From positions 1 through 42,208 of the forward strand of contig WJOT01000059.1 in NCBI GenBank assembly GCA_009619095.1: 42,208 nt of DNA. The letters are read 5' to 3'. This stretch comes from Clostridia bacterium. Its GTDB lineage: Bacteria > UBA6262 > WVXT01. The notes beneath the pieces are model-generated. The model did not search any database. It was given only the letters and a program-made list of their open reading frames with translations, and was not told the origin of the DNA. Shown here piece after piece: positions 1 to 9,203 of the stretch. A program made the translations under genes and the position numbers. Position 1 is the stretch's first letter. Each line of letters starts with the position of its first letter.

Positions 1-308
1 ATTAGAGCTTCTCGAATATCGGAAGAAGTAACCGCCCCAAAAATTTTCTCGCTCTCACCTGTCTTTACAGTAATGGTGCAAGAAATTTTATCTAACTTAC
101 TGGCAAATGTGACTGCTGATCTCAAAACCTTCTCGTCTTTCTCTCCTTCTTTTCGCTTCTCCTCTTTCAACCTGCGGATATTCTTCTCGTTCGCCTCCCA
201 GGCCAGGCAGCGAGGGATGAGATAGTTCCGAGCATAACCATCGCTAACCAAGATTACATCTCCTCTCTCACCAAGGCTTTTAACTGTCTGACACAGTATG
301 ATTTTCAT
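1..308 (-). CDS. rplI: 50S ribosomal protein L9 (C-terminal end beyond window)
   Basis: Minus-strand translation MKIILCQTVKSLGERGDVILVSDGYARNYLIPRCLAWEAN... is L9-like; follows rpsR as in the rpsF-ssb-rpsR-rplI cluster. No stop in window. Confidence 0.95.
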   Translation of the reverse strand, partial: MKIILCQTVKSLGERGDVILVSDGYARNYLIPRCLAWEANEKNIRRLKEEKRKEGEKDEKVLRSAVTFASKLDKISCTITVKTGESEKIFGAVTSSDIREAL

Positions 309-341
309 CCTTCCCCCTAATTTCTTCTCCAAAATTTGTGG

Positions 342-452
342 GTAGTGTAGCCCTTTATGGGCGTAATTCTTACGGGCATGAAGCCCTACACTACCAAATC
401 ATTATTCGTAGTGTAGCCCTTTATGGGCGTCCCGATTTATCGGGAAGCTACA
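342..452. repeat. Two adjacent GTAGTGTAGCCCTTTATGGGCG palindromic units
   Basis: GTAGTGTAG (342-350)/CTACACTAC (386-394) arms; second GTAGTGTAGCCCTTTATGGGCG at 408 followed by TCCCGATTTATCGGGA. Confidence 0.8.
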
Positions 453-566
453 ATATTTAAAGATAATTTGTGAAGCTCTTGGAATTTCAGCCAATAACTA
501 GGAAAAATTAAAGGTATGACTTTCTAATCCAGAATAAATGGAATATCTTGGAGAGAATGACATCTT

Positions 567-848
567 CTATCTCGTGGTGAATGGTAATAAACTGATACTT
601 CTTGCTCTCTTTACGGCTCTACTCAAGCTACGCTGGTGCTTAGCACAGTTTCCAGTAACCTTATTGGATAGAATCTTGCCTCTATCTGTAATGTAACTCC
701 TGAGGAGTGCTATATCTTTATAATCGATATACTTTGTCTTCTTTACACAGAAACGACATACCTTCTTTCGAAAAGGCCGATACCGTCTCCTCCTGGGATC
801 GAAGCCTCCTCTTCTTCCTCTACTTTTCTTTTCTCCATTGGCAACCAT
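567..848 (-). CDS. rpsR: 30S ribosomal protein S18
   Basis: [53 protein letters not shown] is the S18 core. Confidence 0.97.
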   Translation of the reverse strand: MVANGEKKSRGRRGGFDPRRRRYRPFRKKVCRFCVKKTKYIDYKDIALLRSYITDRGKILSNKVTGNCAKHQRSLSRAVKRARSISLLPFTTR

Positions 849-873
849 TTTTTCTCTCTTTCTAATAATCGCA

Positions 874-968
874 GGTCGGGCACTGTTCAGAATGCTGTCT
901 GGTCGGGCACTGTTTACAGTGCCGATTCCGTCACCCCGATATTTATCGGGGAAAGGGCGACCGACCTG
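874..968. repeat. Intergenic palindromic repeat GGTCGGGCACTG...GGGCGACCGACCTG with partial tandem copy
   Basis: GGTCGGGCACTGTTC at 874 and GGTCGGGCACTGTTT at 901; closes with GGGCGACCGACCTG. Confidence 0.8.
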
Positions 969-971
969 AAT

Positions 972-1424
972 TCAAAACGGAATTTCGTCTTCCGATTCAC
1001 TCCCTTTTATTTCTTCGTCTTTGGGGAGTTCTTTCTCTTCCAAAACCCCTTCTGGTGGAGGAGCTTGCTCAGTAGCCTTAACTTCGCCTTTAGCCCCAAG
1101 CATCTGCATCTGATTAGTTATAATTTCTGTTACAGATCTTTTGTTTCCATTCTTGTCTTCCCAGCTACGCGTTTCCAGTCTCCCCTCAATATACACGTGG
1201 CTTCCCTTCTTGAGATATTCGCCACAAATCTCGGCCAACTTTCTCCAGACTACTATCCTATGCCAATCCGTCCTCTCCTGTTGATTACCTTTCTGGTCTT
1301 TCCAAACCCTGTTCGTTGCTATTCTAAAATTTGCTACAGCATCACCATTCGGTGTATACCGAAGTTCTGGATCACTACCCAAACGACCAATTAGAATAAC
1401 TTTATTGACAGTACCTCTAGCCAC
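972..1424 (-). CDS. ssb: Single-stranded DNA-binding protein
   Basis: OB-fold [33 protein letters not shown] and acidic tail ending DEIPF. Confidence 0.97.
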   Translation of the reverse strand: MARGTVNKVILIGRLGSDPELRYTPNGDAVANFRIATNRVWKDQKGNQQERTDWHRIVVWRKLAEICGEYLKKGSHVYIEGRLETRSWEDKNGNKRSVTEIITNQMQMLGAKGEVKATEQAPPPEGVLEEKELPKDEEIKGSESEDEIPF

Positions 1425-1443
1425 TATTAATCCCCCTTTCTAT

Positions 1444-1809
1444 TTAGACATCACTGGTTGGGCTTTCTTTTCCCTCCTCATCTTTTGACTCCTCACTGGT
1501 TGCTTTTTCCTCTTTCAGTTTTTTCTTGTCTACCTTCACGATTAAGTGTCTGATCACTTTATCAGTAACGCGGTAATTCTTTTCCAATTCAGCAATCAGA
1601 GTCGGCGGAGAATTAAAATTTAGGCAATACATAAAACCTTCTTTATAACCTTTTATTTCATACCCCAGCTTCCTGCGTCCCAATTTATTACAGGAAATTA
1701 CCTTGCCCTGCCCCTGGGTTATGATTTTCTCAAACTTTCTGGCAAGTTCCTCCAGTTCTTCGGTTGATAAATCTGGTGGACAAACAAAGATACTTTCGTA
1801 AATAGGCAT
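1444..1809 (-). CDS. rpsF: 30S ribosomal protein S6
   Basis: MPIYESIFVCPPDLSTEE...LGRRKLGYEIKGYKEGFMYCLNF; gene order with ssb/rpsR. Confidence 0.95.
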   Translation of the reverse strand: MPIYESIFVCPPDLSTEELEELARKFEKIITQGQGKVISCNKLGRRKLGYEIKGYKEGFMYCLNFNSPPTLIAELEKNYRVTDKVIRHLIVKVDKKKLKEEKATSEESKDEEGKESPTSDV

Positions 1810-2095
1810 AAGATATCCTCACTTTGTTCGGATACTTCCATAGGGGCTTCGCCCCTCTGGCGCTCCAACATGCTCCTCTTCGTCGCATTTTTTCGCTGTC
1901 ACCCCTTGGGAGAAATCAAATTATTTCTCCCAAGCCCTCTAATCCGCATCCCGATTATTATCGGGATGCTTATAAAATTTATTCCCTCCTATTCATCTCA
2001 AAGACGAAAAATTCATTAGAATTATATAAAATTGGCTTCGGCATTGCAAGAAAAAAATCCCCATCTACTGTAGGGGTTGACGGTTCTGTCAGCCC

Positions 2096-2193
2096 AGTCA
2101 ATGGACAGACACGGCGGTCTGTCCCTACACGATATCTATGGGTCCAGTCAAGGGACAGACACGGCGGTCTGTCCCTACACGATATCCATGGTC
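2096..2193. repeat. Two tandem 50-bp repeats each holding a GGACAGAC/GTCTGTCC hairpin
   Basis: AGTCAATGGACAGACACGGCGGTCTGTCCCTACACGATATCTATGGGTCC and AGTCAAGGGACAGACACGGCGGTCTGTCCCTACACGATATCCATGG. Confidence 0.85.
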
Positions 2194-3257
2194 TAGACGT
2201 GAAATCTAAAACGCACTATATCACCATCTTGAATTTCGTAATCCTTTCCCTCTATCCTGACCAATCCTTTCTCATGGAGTATCTTCTCATCACCCTTCTC
2301 TAAATCTTTAAAGGAGAAGACCTCGGCCTTGATAAATCCTTTCTCCATATCAGAATGTATCTTCCCTGCTGCCAATACGGCAGGAAAACCTCGTTTTATT
2401 GTCCAGGCTCTTACTTCGGTCCCCACAACAGTGAAAAAAGTAATTAAGTTGAGCAACCTATAAGAAGACAGGATCAGGCGCTCCAATGCGCCCTTGTCTA
2501 TACCCAGCTCTTTTCTAAATTTCTCCCTTTCTCCTTTCTCCAATTGAGCAATTTGAGCTTCCACTTCTGCCGACACACTCAAAGTCTCGGCTCCTTCACC
2601 TTGGGCATACTCCTCCACCTTCTTCCCCGAAGCGGGGTCCTTCTCATCCACGTTAGCCAAATATAGAACTGGTTTCGCTGTAAGTAAGTTGTAGGAGGCT
2701 CGTAAATCTTCAGGAACTTCTATTCTCCTTGCAGAGATTCCCTTCTCCAAGCCTTCTTTTATCTGTTCCAGTGTTTTCAGTTTTTCTTTAGCTTTTTTAT
2801 CGCCACTTTTAGCTGAACCGCTCAATTTTTCAATATTTCGCTCCACCACTTCCAAATCTGCCAGCATAAGCTCGGTGTTGACAACTTCGATATCCCTCAC
2901 CGGATCGATATCTCCCATAACATTAACTACCTTCTCCTCTGGAAAACAGCGAACGAGGTGGACTAAAGCATCCACCTCCCGAATATGGGATAGAAATTTG
3001 TTTCCCAGACCTTCGCCCTTCGATGCTCCCTTTGCCAGACCGGCCACATCTAAGAATCTTATCGTAGTATGGGTCAACTTTTGAGGTTTATAAATCTCTC
3101 CTAGCTTCTCCAGCCTCTCATCAGGAACTTCCACAATTCCAACATTAGGCTCGATAGTACAGAAGGGATAGTTGGAAGCTGGAGCATGACCCGTAGTTAG
3201 AGCATTAAACAGTGTCGATTTCCCTACGTTGGGAAGACCAATAATTCCTAATTCCAT
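2193..3257 (-). CDS. ychF: YchF/Obg-like ribosome-binding ATPase
   Basis: MELGIIGLPNVGKSTLFNALT...NYPFCTIEPNVGIVEVPD and C-terminal TGS-like domain. Confidence 0.96.
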   Translation of the reverse strand: MELGIIGLPNVGKSTLFNALTTGHAPASNYPFCTIEPNVGIVEVPDERLEKLGEIYKPQKLTHTTIRFLDVAGLAKGASKGEGLGNKFLSHIREVDALVHLVRCFPEEKVVNVMGDIDPVRDIEVVNTELMLADLEVVERNIEKLSGSAKSGDKKAKEKLKTLEQIKEGLEKGISARRIEVPEDLRASYNLLTAKPVLYLANVDEKDPASGKKVEEYAQGEGAETLSVSAEVEAQIAQLEKGEREKFRKELGIDKGALERLILSSYRLLNLITFFTVVGTEVRAWTIKRGFPAVLAAGKIHSDMEKGFIKAEVFSFKDLEKGDEKILHEKGLVRIEGKDYEIQDGDIVRFRFHV

Positions 3258-3313
3258 ATCTTTTCCCGAAAAAAAGGAATAGGCAAAAAAGTACCTGTCA
3301 CCTTTTTTGTTTT

Positions 3314-5410
3314 TTATAGGAAGAGGATGACCAGCCAGTTGTGGGATGCCAGAATCGCATTAGCAAATACTAAAGATACAATAGCCATCAACTTCAATAA
3401 GATATTTAAGGAGGGACCCGCTGTATCCTTGAAAGGGTCTCCCACAGTATCGCCAATGACCGAAGCCTTATGCACTTCCGAGCCCTTTCCACCTAAATTG
3501 CCTTCCTCAATATATTTTTTGGCATTGTCCCAGGCTCCTCCTGCATTAGCGAGAAATATTGCCAGGGGAACTCCTGTAACAAGAGAGCCAGCCAAAAACC
3601 CACCCAGTGCTTCCACTCCTAAAATGGTTCCTACGATGAGAGGCAAGAGGACAGCTGCAATTCCTGGAACCACCATCTCTCTCAAAGCTCCCCGAGTGGC
3701 AATATCCACACAGCGAGCCGAATCCGGCCTTGCCGTACCAGCCATAAGCCCGGGAATCTCCCTGAACTGTCTCCTCACTTCTTCCACGATTTTAAAAGCC
3801 GACCTGCCCACTGCCTGCATTGTGGCTGCAGAAAAGAGAAAAGGAACCACACCGCCGATAAACAGTCCAGCAACAACCTGTGGTTTCATTATATTTATAA
3901 TAAGTTGTGAAGTCATGGTAACTTCGTCATATACGCTCAATCCCACTGTCTGGGCAAAAGCAGTGAACAGAGCCAACGCAGTTAAAGCAGCAGAGCCAAT
4001 AGCAAATCCTTTACCAATGGCTGCGGTTGTGTTGCCCACTGCATCGAGTCTTTCAGCTCGCCGCCTCACCTCAGGAGCCATTCCAGCCATTTGGGCAATG
4101 CCACAAGCATTATCAGCAATTGGTCCATAGGCATCTATAGCCACAGTCATCCCTGTGATGGATAACATCCCCACCGCCGAAAGGGCTATGCCAAAAACAT
4201 TTGCAAACCTATAAGCAACAATAGTAGCCACTCCTATGGCTACTACAGGAATTGCTACACTGAACATTCCCGAGGATATCCCCTGCAGGATATTAATAGC
4301 TGGACCGGTGCGGGATGATTCGGCTATATTTCGCACAACTTTGCCCGATGTATAATACTCCGCAGTAAATCCCACAACCATTCCCGCAGATAATCCCGAA
4401 AGAATGGCAAAGAAAACATTGACTTTTCCATACCAGAAAGTTGCCAGGAAGAAGGCGCCAATTATGAAAAGAGAAGCGCTGGCAATCATTCCTTTACGCA
4501 GAGCTCTCTGAGGGTCTTCTCCCTCAGCGGTGCGGACGAAGAAGATTCCAATAATGGAAGAGATAATTCCCCAGGCAGGCAGAAGCAGTACTAACATTAC
4601 TCCCTTAATGTTTTGAAAAGCTACGGCAATAACAATTGCCGAAATTATTGCCCCTACATAGGATTCGAAGAGGTCTGCACCCATACCCGTAACATCGCCA
4701 ACATTGTCTCCAACATTATCTGCAATCACTGCTGGATTACGAGGATCGTCCTCGGGAATACCCGCTTCGACTTTGCCCACTAAATCCGCACCCATATCGG
4801 CAGCTTTGGTATATATCCCACCACCAACACGAGCGAAAAGGGCTACAGATGAAGCCCCCATACTGAAACCAACGATAAGTTGGGTTGCCTCGATAATCCT
4901 ATCCAGAAAGTTTTCATAATGGAGACCGGCAAGGTGGAGAAAGATTAAGAATACAAGAGATAATCCGAATAGACCAAGAGCGGCAACACTAAGCCCCATT
5001 ACTGCTCCGCCGGGAAAAGCGATCCCTAGCATTTCATTAAAACTTTTGGTAGCTCCCTGGGCAGTACGGGCGTTCGAGCGAGTAGCAATCTGCATTCCTA
5101 AATAACCTGCCAGAGTGGAACAGAATGCTCCTGACACAAATGCTATTGCTGTCTTTTTAGCCACAAAAAAGTAAAGAACCACGCCCAAGGTAACCACGAA
5201 GAGAACAATCGCCGAAAACTCACGGGAAAGAAAGGCCATGGCCCCCTCGTGAATCATTTCCGATATTTCTCTCATCTTCTCTGTTCCCTGACTTTTTCTG
5301 AGAATCTTTATGGAGAGATAGACCACAAACAATAATCCAAGAAATCCTGCTCCTAAAGCCACTCCTATACCGGGTAAATCTCTGAGCGATTCAACCACTT
5401 CATCCTCCAT
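3314..5410 (-). CDS. hppA: Membrane-bound ion-pumping pyrophosphatase, probably K+-dependent type
   Basis: GGGIYTKAADMGADLVGKVEAGIPEDDPRNPAVIADNVGDNVGD and DAVGNTTAAIGKGFAIGSAALTALALF motifs. Confidence 0.96.
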   Translation of the reverse strand: MEDEVVESLRDLPGIGVALGAGFLGLLFVVYLSIKILRKSQGTEKMREISEMIHEGAMAFLSREFSAIVLFVVTLGVVLYFFVAKKTAIAFVSGAFCSTLAGYLGMQIATRSNARTAQGATKSFNEMLGIAFPGGAVMGLSVAALGLFGLSLVFLIFLHLAGLHYENFLDRIIEATQLIVGFSMGASSVALFARVGGGIYTKAADMGADLVGKVEAGIPEDDPRNPAVIADNVGDNVGDVTGMGADLFESYVGAIISAIVIAVAFQNIKGVMLVLLLPAWGIISSIIGIFFVRTAEGEDPQRALRKGMIASASLFIIGAFFLATFWYGKVNVFFAILSGLSAGMVVGFTAEYYTSGKVVRNIAESSRTGPAINILQGISSGMFSVAIPVVAIGVATIVAYRFANVFGIALSAVGMLSITGMTVAIDAYGPIADNACGIAQMAGMAPEVRRRAERLDAVGNTTAAIGKGFAIGSAALTALALFTAFAQTVGLSVYDEVTMTSQLIINIMKPQVVAGLFIGGVVPFLFSAATMQAVGRSAFKIVEEVRRQFREIPGLMAGTARPDSARCVDIATRGALREMVVPGIAAVLLPLIVGTILGVEALGGFLAGSLVTGVPLAIFLANAGGAWDNAKKYIEEGNLGGKGSEVHKASVIGDTVGDPFKDTAGPSLNILLKLMAIVSLVFANAILASHNWLVILFL

Positions 5411-6051
5411 TAATCTCGGGAATTGTTTTTGGGAATCTTAGCTGTAATAGAATAGTCTTCGGGAGTAATAATCCCCGCTGAGACCACCAATTTCATAGCC
5501 TCTTCAACTGTCATCTTTAAGGGAATCACCTCTTCTTCAGGAACAATCACGAAGAAACCAGAGGTGGGATTGGGAGTTGTAGGGATAAAAAGAGAAACAT
5601 TTTTCTTCCCTTTTTCCTCATAAACGTTGGTTACGAAAGCAATTGTGTAAACTCCTTTGCGCGGATACTCCACTAGCACCACCTGGCGCAGGGCTGTTTT
5701 GGAAACAATTATCGTTTGAATGATTTGTCTTATAGTCTGGTAGATACGGTTAACTACAGGGGCTTTGAGTAGCAGAACTTCTGGTAATTTAAGGATTTTT
5801 CTACCAACAATATTTGTGGCTACCAGACCAATTATCCAGATAATGACGAAAGTTATTAGAACCCCTATAACCCTTATCGCAATAACAGGCATTTCTTGCA
5901 AAAGAGGTATCCTTATCAGTAAAGGCGCGACAGATTTGCTTACGAAGTTAAACAAAGTCCAGACGATATATAAGGTCAGTCCTATGGGCAAGAGGACAGC
6001 TAATCCAGCGAAAAATTGTCTTTCGATTATCTTTCTAAAATTGATCGCCAT
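5410..6051 (-). CDS. DUF502 family membrane protein
   Basis: Two N-terminal TM helices, then VLLLKAPVVNRIYQTIRQIIQTI and FIPTTPNPTSGFFVIVPEEEVIPLKMTVEEAMKLVVSAG typical of DUF502. Confidence 0.9.
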   Translation of the reverse strand: MAINFRKIIERQFFAGLAVLLPIGLTLYIVWTLFNFVSKSVAPLLIRIPLLQEMPVIAIRVIGVLITFVIIWIIGLVATNIVGRKILKLPEVLLLKAPVVNRIYQTIRQIIQTIIVSKTALRQVVLVEYPRKGVYTIAFVTNVYEEKGKKNVSLFIPTTPNPTSGFFVIVPEEEVIPLKMTVEEAMKLVVSAGIITPEDYSITAKIPKNNSRD

Positions 6052-6139
6052 TTTAAACCTGCCTTTTCAATCCATCGTGCGATGGGATTTGGTGTAGCGA
6101 GCATTTCTTGTAGCAGCAAAGCGTAAGCTTTGCCTTCCC

Positions 6140-6200
6140 TGTAGGGGACGGACTCCGTGCCGTCCCTCCCTTTGGGCGACCACAGAGTGTCGCCCCTACA
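6140..6200. repeat. Intergenic palindromic scaffold element
   Basis: Outer TGTAGGGG/CCCCTACA, inner GGGACGG/CCGTCCC and GGGCGAC/GTCGCCC. Confidence 0.8.
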
Positions 6201-6226
6201 ATGCAGAGCTTCACTCTGCAGCTACA

Positions 6227-7537
6227 CTATCTCCAAACCAGCCAGATAAAAGTAGAGCTGGCTAATACTGCAAAGAATGTGAATGGCAAACCGATGCGTA
6301 TAAATTGGATGAAACCTACAGTATAATTATTCCTCTTCAACATTCCACAGGCAACCACATTAGCTGAGGCACCAATAGGAGTAATGTTGCCTCCCACAGA
6401 AGCGCCAATCAACAGGCCAAAATAGAGAAGGGACGGACTCATTTCCATTCCCAGCGCTAAACTGCGCACAACGGGAAGCATGGCAAGAACATAGGGAACA
6501 TTATCTACGAACGCAGAAAAGAAGACCGAGCCCCAGACAATTGCCAAATAGGCCATTAATCGACTGTCTCCCGCAAAGCGTATAAAGAAATTGGCTAAAT
6601 CATCAATAATTCCCGCTTTAGTTAAGGAGCCTACTATGAGAAAGATGCCGGCAAGAAAGAAAAAGGTCTCCCAGTCGAGAATCCTGATGTCATGGAAGAG
6701 GGTACTTCCCAGTTTTCCTCGATTAAATTTCCTAACTCCCAACCCGGTCAGCTCGTGCCACATTAAGCCAATAAAACCAAAGACCATACAAATAATCCCC
6801 GATAGATTAACTGAAAGACGGTGCCCAATGGAACTACCCAGAAAGGAAGCTCCCACCAAGCTTAGAACCATAAAACCCAATAGAAAAGTTGGTATCCATG
6901 TTGTCACCTTAGCCCTTTCCACAACTCCCACACGCTCTTTATTTCTTCGAAAAACAAAATAGAGAACTCCTAAGGAGGCCAATGCACCAAGTTCAATAGC
7001 AAAAAAGATGGACGGTCTGCCAGAAAGAAAGAAAAAATCGTTAAAGTTCATCTTAGCGAATCCTGCCAGGATTATACTGGGCGGATCGCCAACTAAGGTA
7101 GCTGCCCCCTGTAAGTTACTAGAGATGGCAATACCGATCAAAAAGGGAACAGGATTCACTTTCAACTTCTGGGCGATTGCCAGAGCTATGGGAGCAACTA
7201 TGAGGACAGTGGCCACATTCTCTACAAAAACAGAAATAGCTCCTGCCACCAGGCAGACTGAAAGAATTGCCCAGTTAACATATTTTGCCTTTACTACCAA
7301 AATGTTAGCCAAATAGGCTGGGACGCCAGAAAGACTGAACAGTTGAGCCAAAACCAGTGTCCCCCAGAAAATACCCAACACGTTCCAATTGATTATGGTG
7401 AAAATATCAGAAAATCTAATTATCCCGAAAAGGAACAAAACAGCACAGGCAACCCAGCATACCTGTGCCTTATACTGCTTCTTCCAGATAAAAAAAAAGT
7501 AAGCTATGACGAAAATAGAAAGGGTAAACAGTTTCAT
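6227..7537 (-). CDS. ArsB/NhaD/SLC13-type ion transporter family protein
   Basis: Polytopic; NLQGAATLVGDPPSIILAGFAKMNFNDFFF and FVDNVPYVLAMLPVV...GGNITPIGASANVVACGML motifs of the IT superfamily. Confidence 0.85.
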   Translation of the reverse strand: MKLFTLSIFVIAYFFFIWKKQYKAQVCWVACAVLFLFGIIRFSDIFTIINWNVLGIFWGTLVLAQLFSLSGVPAYLANILVVKAKYVNWAILSVCLVAGAISVFVENVATVLIVAPIALAIAQKLKVNPVPFLIGIAISSNLQGAATLVGDPPSIILAGFAKMNFNDFFFLSGRPSIFFAIELGALASLGVLYFVFRRNKERVGVVERAKVTTWIPTFLLGFMVLSLVGASFLGSSIGHRLSVNLSGIICMVFGFIGLMWHELTGLGVRKFNRGKLGSTLFHDIRILDWETFFFLAGIFLIVGSLTKAGIIDDLANFFIRFAGDSRLMAYLAIVWGSVFFSAFVDNVPYVLAMLPVVRSLALGMEMSPSLLYFGLLIGASVGGNITPIGASANVVACGMLKRNNYTVGFIQFIRIGLPFTFFAVLASSTFIWLVWR

Positions 7538-7581
7538 CTATCAACCTTAATAAAATTTAATATTTGTTCACCTATTTCTGA

Positions 7582-7760
7582 TTTAAAAGATAGTTTGTGA
7601 AGAGCTTTTGAAATTTTAGCCAAAAAACGAGGACGGTCTCTTCCCTTTCAAGCAAATCACTGTTTGACGAGCGGAGCGAGGAGTTTTGATTTGCGCCTTG
7701 CAGAGTCCAAGTTTTTTGGCAATAAAAAATTTCTTAGCGATGAACAAACTGTCTTTTAAA
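7582..7760. mobile_element. Fold-back MITE-like element with imperfect ~75-bp terminal inverted repeats
   Basis: 5' arm TTTAAAAGATAGTTTGTGAAGAGC...TTTTAGCCAAAAAAC and reverse complement of the 3' end TTTAAAAGACAGTTTGTTCATCGC...ATTGCCAAAAAAC; internal palindrome GCAAATCA...TGATTTGC around GACGAGCGGAGCGAGGAG. Confidence 0.6.
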
Positions 7761-7764
7761 TTGC

Positions 7765-8382
7765 TCACCATTTTCTACTCACTGCTGCATCAATACCCTC
7801 AGTAATTATTACCTCTACCACCTGGCATGCTCTTCCCACCATCTCCTCCACAAAACTCTCTTCCTGTTCACTAAATTTCTGGAGGACATATTCGGCGGGG
7901 TCGAGATCTTCTTCCGGCCTACCAATTCCCAACCTCAAACGAGGAAACTCTTCTGAACTTAAGGATTCGATTATAGATTCCAATCCATTATGCCCGCCAG
8001 AGGAGCCCCTTTTTCTCAACCTCAACTTTTCCTTTTCAAGATTAAAATCGTCACAAATAACCAGAATTTCCTCTTCCCCTATTTTGAGCCAATCGCATAG
8101 AGCCTTCACCGCTTCCCCACTACCATTTACAAAAGTCAAGGGCTTGGCCAGAATAATAGTTGGGAGAGAGAAACTTCTACTTAAAGCATTGGATGTCCAC
8201 TTAAAAGTTTTGCGGCAAGAAACTGAGGAGTGCTTTTTCTCGCCAATCAGCGAAAGACATTTATGTCTGGTGAGCTTTATTCCCCATTGATTGGAGAGCG
8301 CATTTACCACTCTAAATCCAAGATTATGCCTTGTATATTCATACTGCTTCCCAGGATTGCCCAAACCAACGACAAGCCTCAC
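7765..8382 (-). CDS. pth: Peptidyl-tRNA hydrolase (GTG start, 4-nt overlap with rplY stop)
   Basis: MRLVVGLGNPGKQYEYTRHNLGFRVV...KPLTFVNGSGEAV...CDDFNLEKEKLRLRKRGSSGGHNGLESI. Confidence 0.96.
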   Translation of the reverse strand: MRLVVGLGNPGKQYEYTRHNLGFRVVNALSNQWGIKLTRHKCLSLIGEKKHSSVSCRKTFKWTSNALSRSFSLPTIILAKPLTFVNGSGEAVKALCDWLKIGEEEILVICDDFNLEKEKLRLRKRGSSGGHNGLESIIESLSSEEFPRLRLGIGRPEEDLDPAEYVLQKFSEQEESFVEEMVGRACQVVEVIITEGIDAAVSRKW

Positions 8383-9182
8383 TGTTTAGCCCCTTCTTCC
8401 TTCTTCTCTTTCTTCTTTTCTTTTTCTTTTTCTTTTTCTTTTTCTTTCTCCTTCCCCTTCTCTTTTTCCTTTTCTTTCCCTTCCTCTTTCTCTTCCTCTT
8501 CTTTTTCTTCTTTCTTTCCTTTACCAATAACCTCAGGTTCTGCAGCCTCTTCAGGAGCAACCTCCTCCTCAACCGGCTTCTCCTCTACTATAGTAGGAGC
8601 AATAATGCTTACCACAATCTTTTCCGGGTCGTCTAAGACTTCTACACCTTGGGGTATTTTTAAATCCTTAATGGTCAAGGTCTCTCCTGCCTCTAAGGAG
8701 GAGACGTCGCAAATAATCTTATCTGGTATTTTTGTTGGTAAACACTTCACTGCAACTTCGTGAACAACGTGGTCGAGCACTCCTCCACTTTTCTCAACTC
8801 CAGGAGCTTCGCCGTAAATTTCAAGGGGAACATTAACTTGAATCTCTTCTTTCAAAGATATGCGATATAAGTCGACGTGGAGCAAGTTCCTGGTTACGGG
8901 ATTTATCTGAATCTCTTTAATAATCACTGCTACAGGTTTTTCTCTTGTCTTGGAGGCAGTAGCTCCTGAGCCGGAAACATAAAGGGAGATAATCACATTC
9001 TCTCCATGCTCTGTGTGTCGGGCTTTTAGAAATTCCTTCTGGTCAATAACTACGGGTAGCACCGGCTCTTTCCCCCCATATAACACTGCCGGGAGCTTCC
9101 CCTCCCGACGTAGCTGATGGGTCCTGCCCTTGGTGGTATTCTCCCTCGGTTGAGCATTTAAGACTACTTCTTCCTGAGCCAC
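8379..9182 (-). CDS. rplY: 50S ribosomal protein L25/general stress protein Ctc with long (E/K)-rich C-terminal tail
   Basis: N-terminal AQPRENTTKGRTHQLRREGKLPAVLYGG and TL5/CTC domain; C-terminus EEKEEEEKEEGKEKEKEKGKEKEKEKEKEKEKKKEKKEEGAKQ. Confidence 0.92.
   Translation of the reverse strand: MAQEEVVLNAQPRENTTKGRTHQLRREGKLPAVLYGGKEPVLPVVIDQKEFLKARHTEHGENVIISLYVSGSGATASKTREKPVAVIIKEIQINPVTRNLLHVDLYRISLKEEIQVNVPLEIYGEAPGVEKSGGVLDHVVHEVAVKCLPTKIPDKIICDVSSLEAGETLTIKDLKIPQGVEVLDDPEKIVVSIIAPTIVEEKPVEEEVAPEEAAEPEVIGKGKKEEKEEEEKEEGKEKEKEKGKEKEKEKEKEKEKKKEKKEEGAKQ
8420..8445. repeat. (TTTTTC)n microsatellite encoding (EK)n
   Basis: Four perfect consecutive CTTTTT hexamers in a longer pyrimidine-rich tract, inside rplY. 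Confidence 0.85.
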
Positions 9183-9203
9183 TTGTAACCTCCCAAAAAA
9201 TAA

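Noticed and set aside
1-308. Truncated rplI and (42208 end) purD as pseudogenes
   Set aside because: Both simply run off the window edges; frames are open.
1824-2303. 159-aa + strand ORF
   Set aside because: Runs through intergenic tandem repeats and overlaps the 3' end of ychF; no family features.
3327-4130. 267-aa + strand ORF
   Set aside because: Fully antisense to hppA, no recognisable domain; artefact of codon usage.
8230-8763. 177-aa and 101-aa + strand ORFs with FSFSFS/FFFFFF tracts
   Set aside because: Antisense to pth/rplY; composition comes from the TTTTTC microsatellite.
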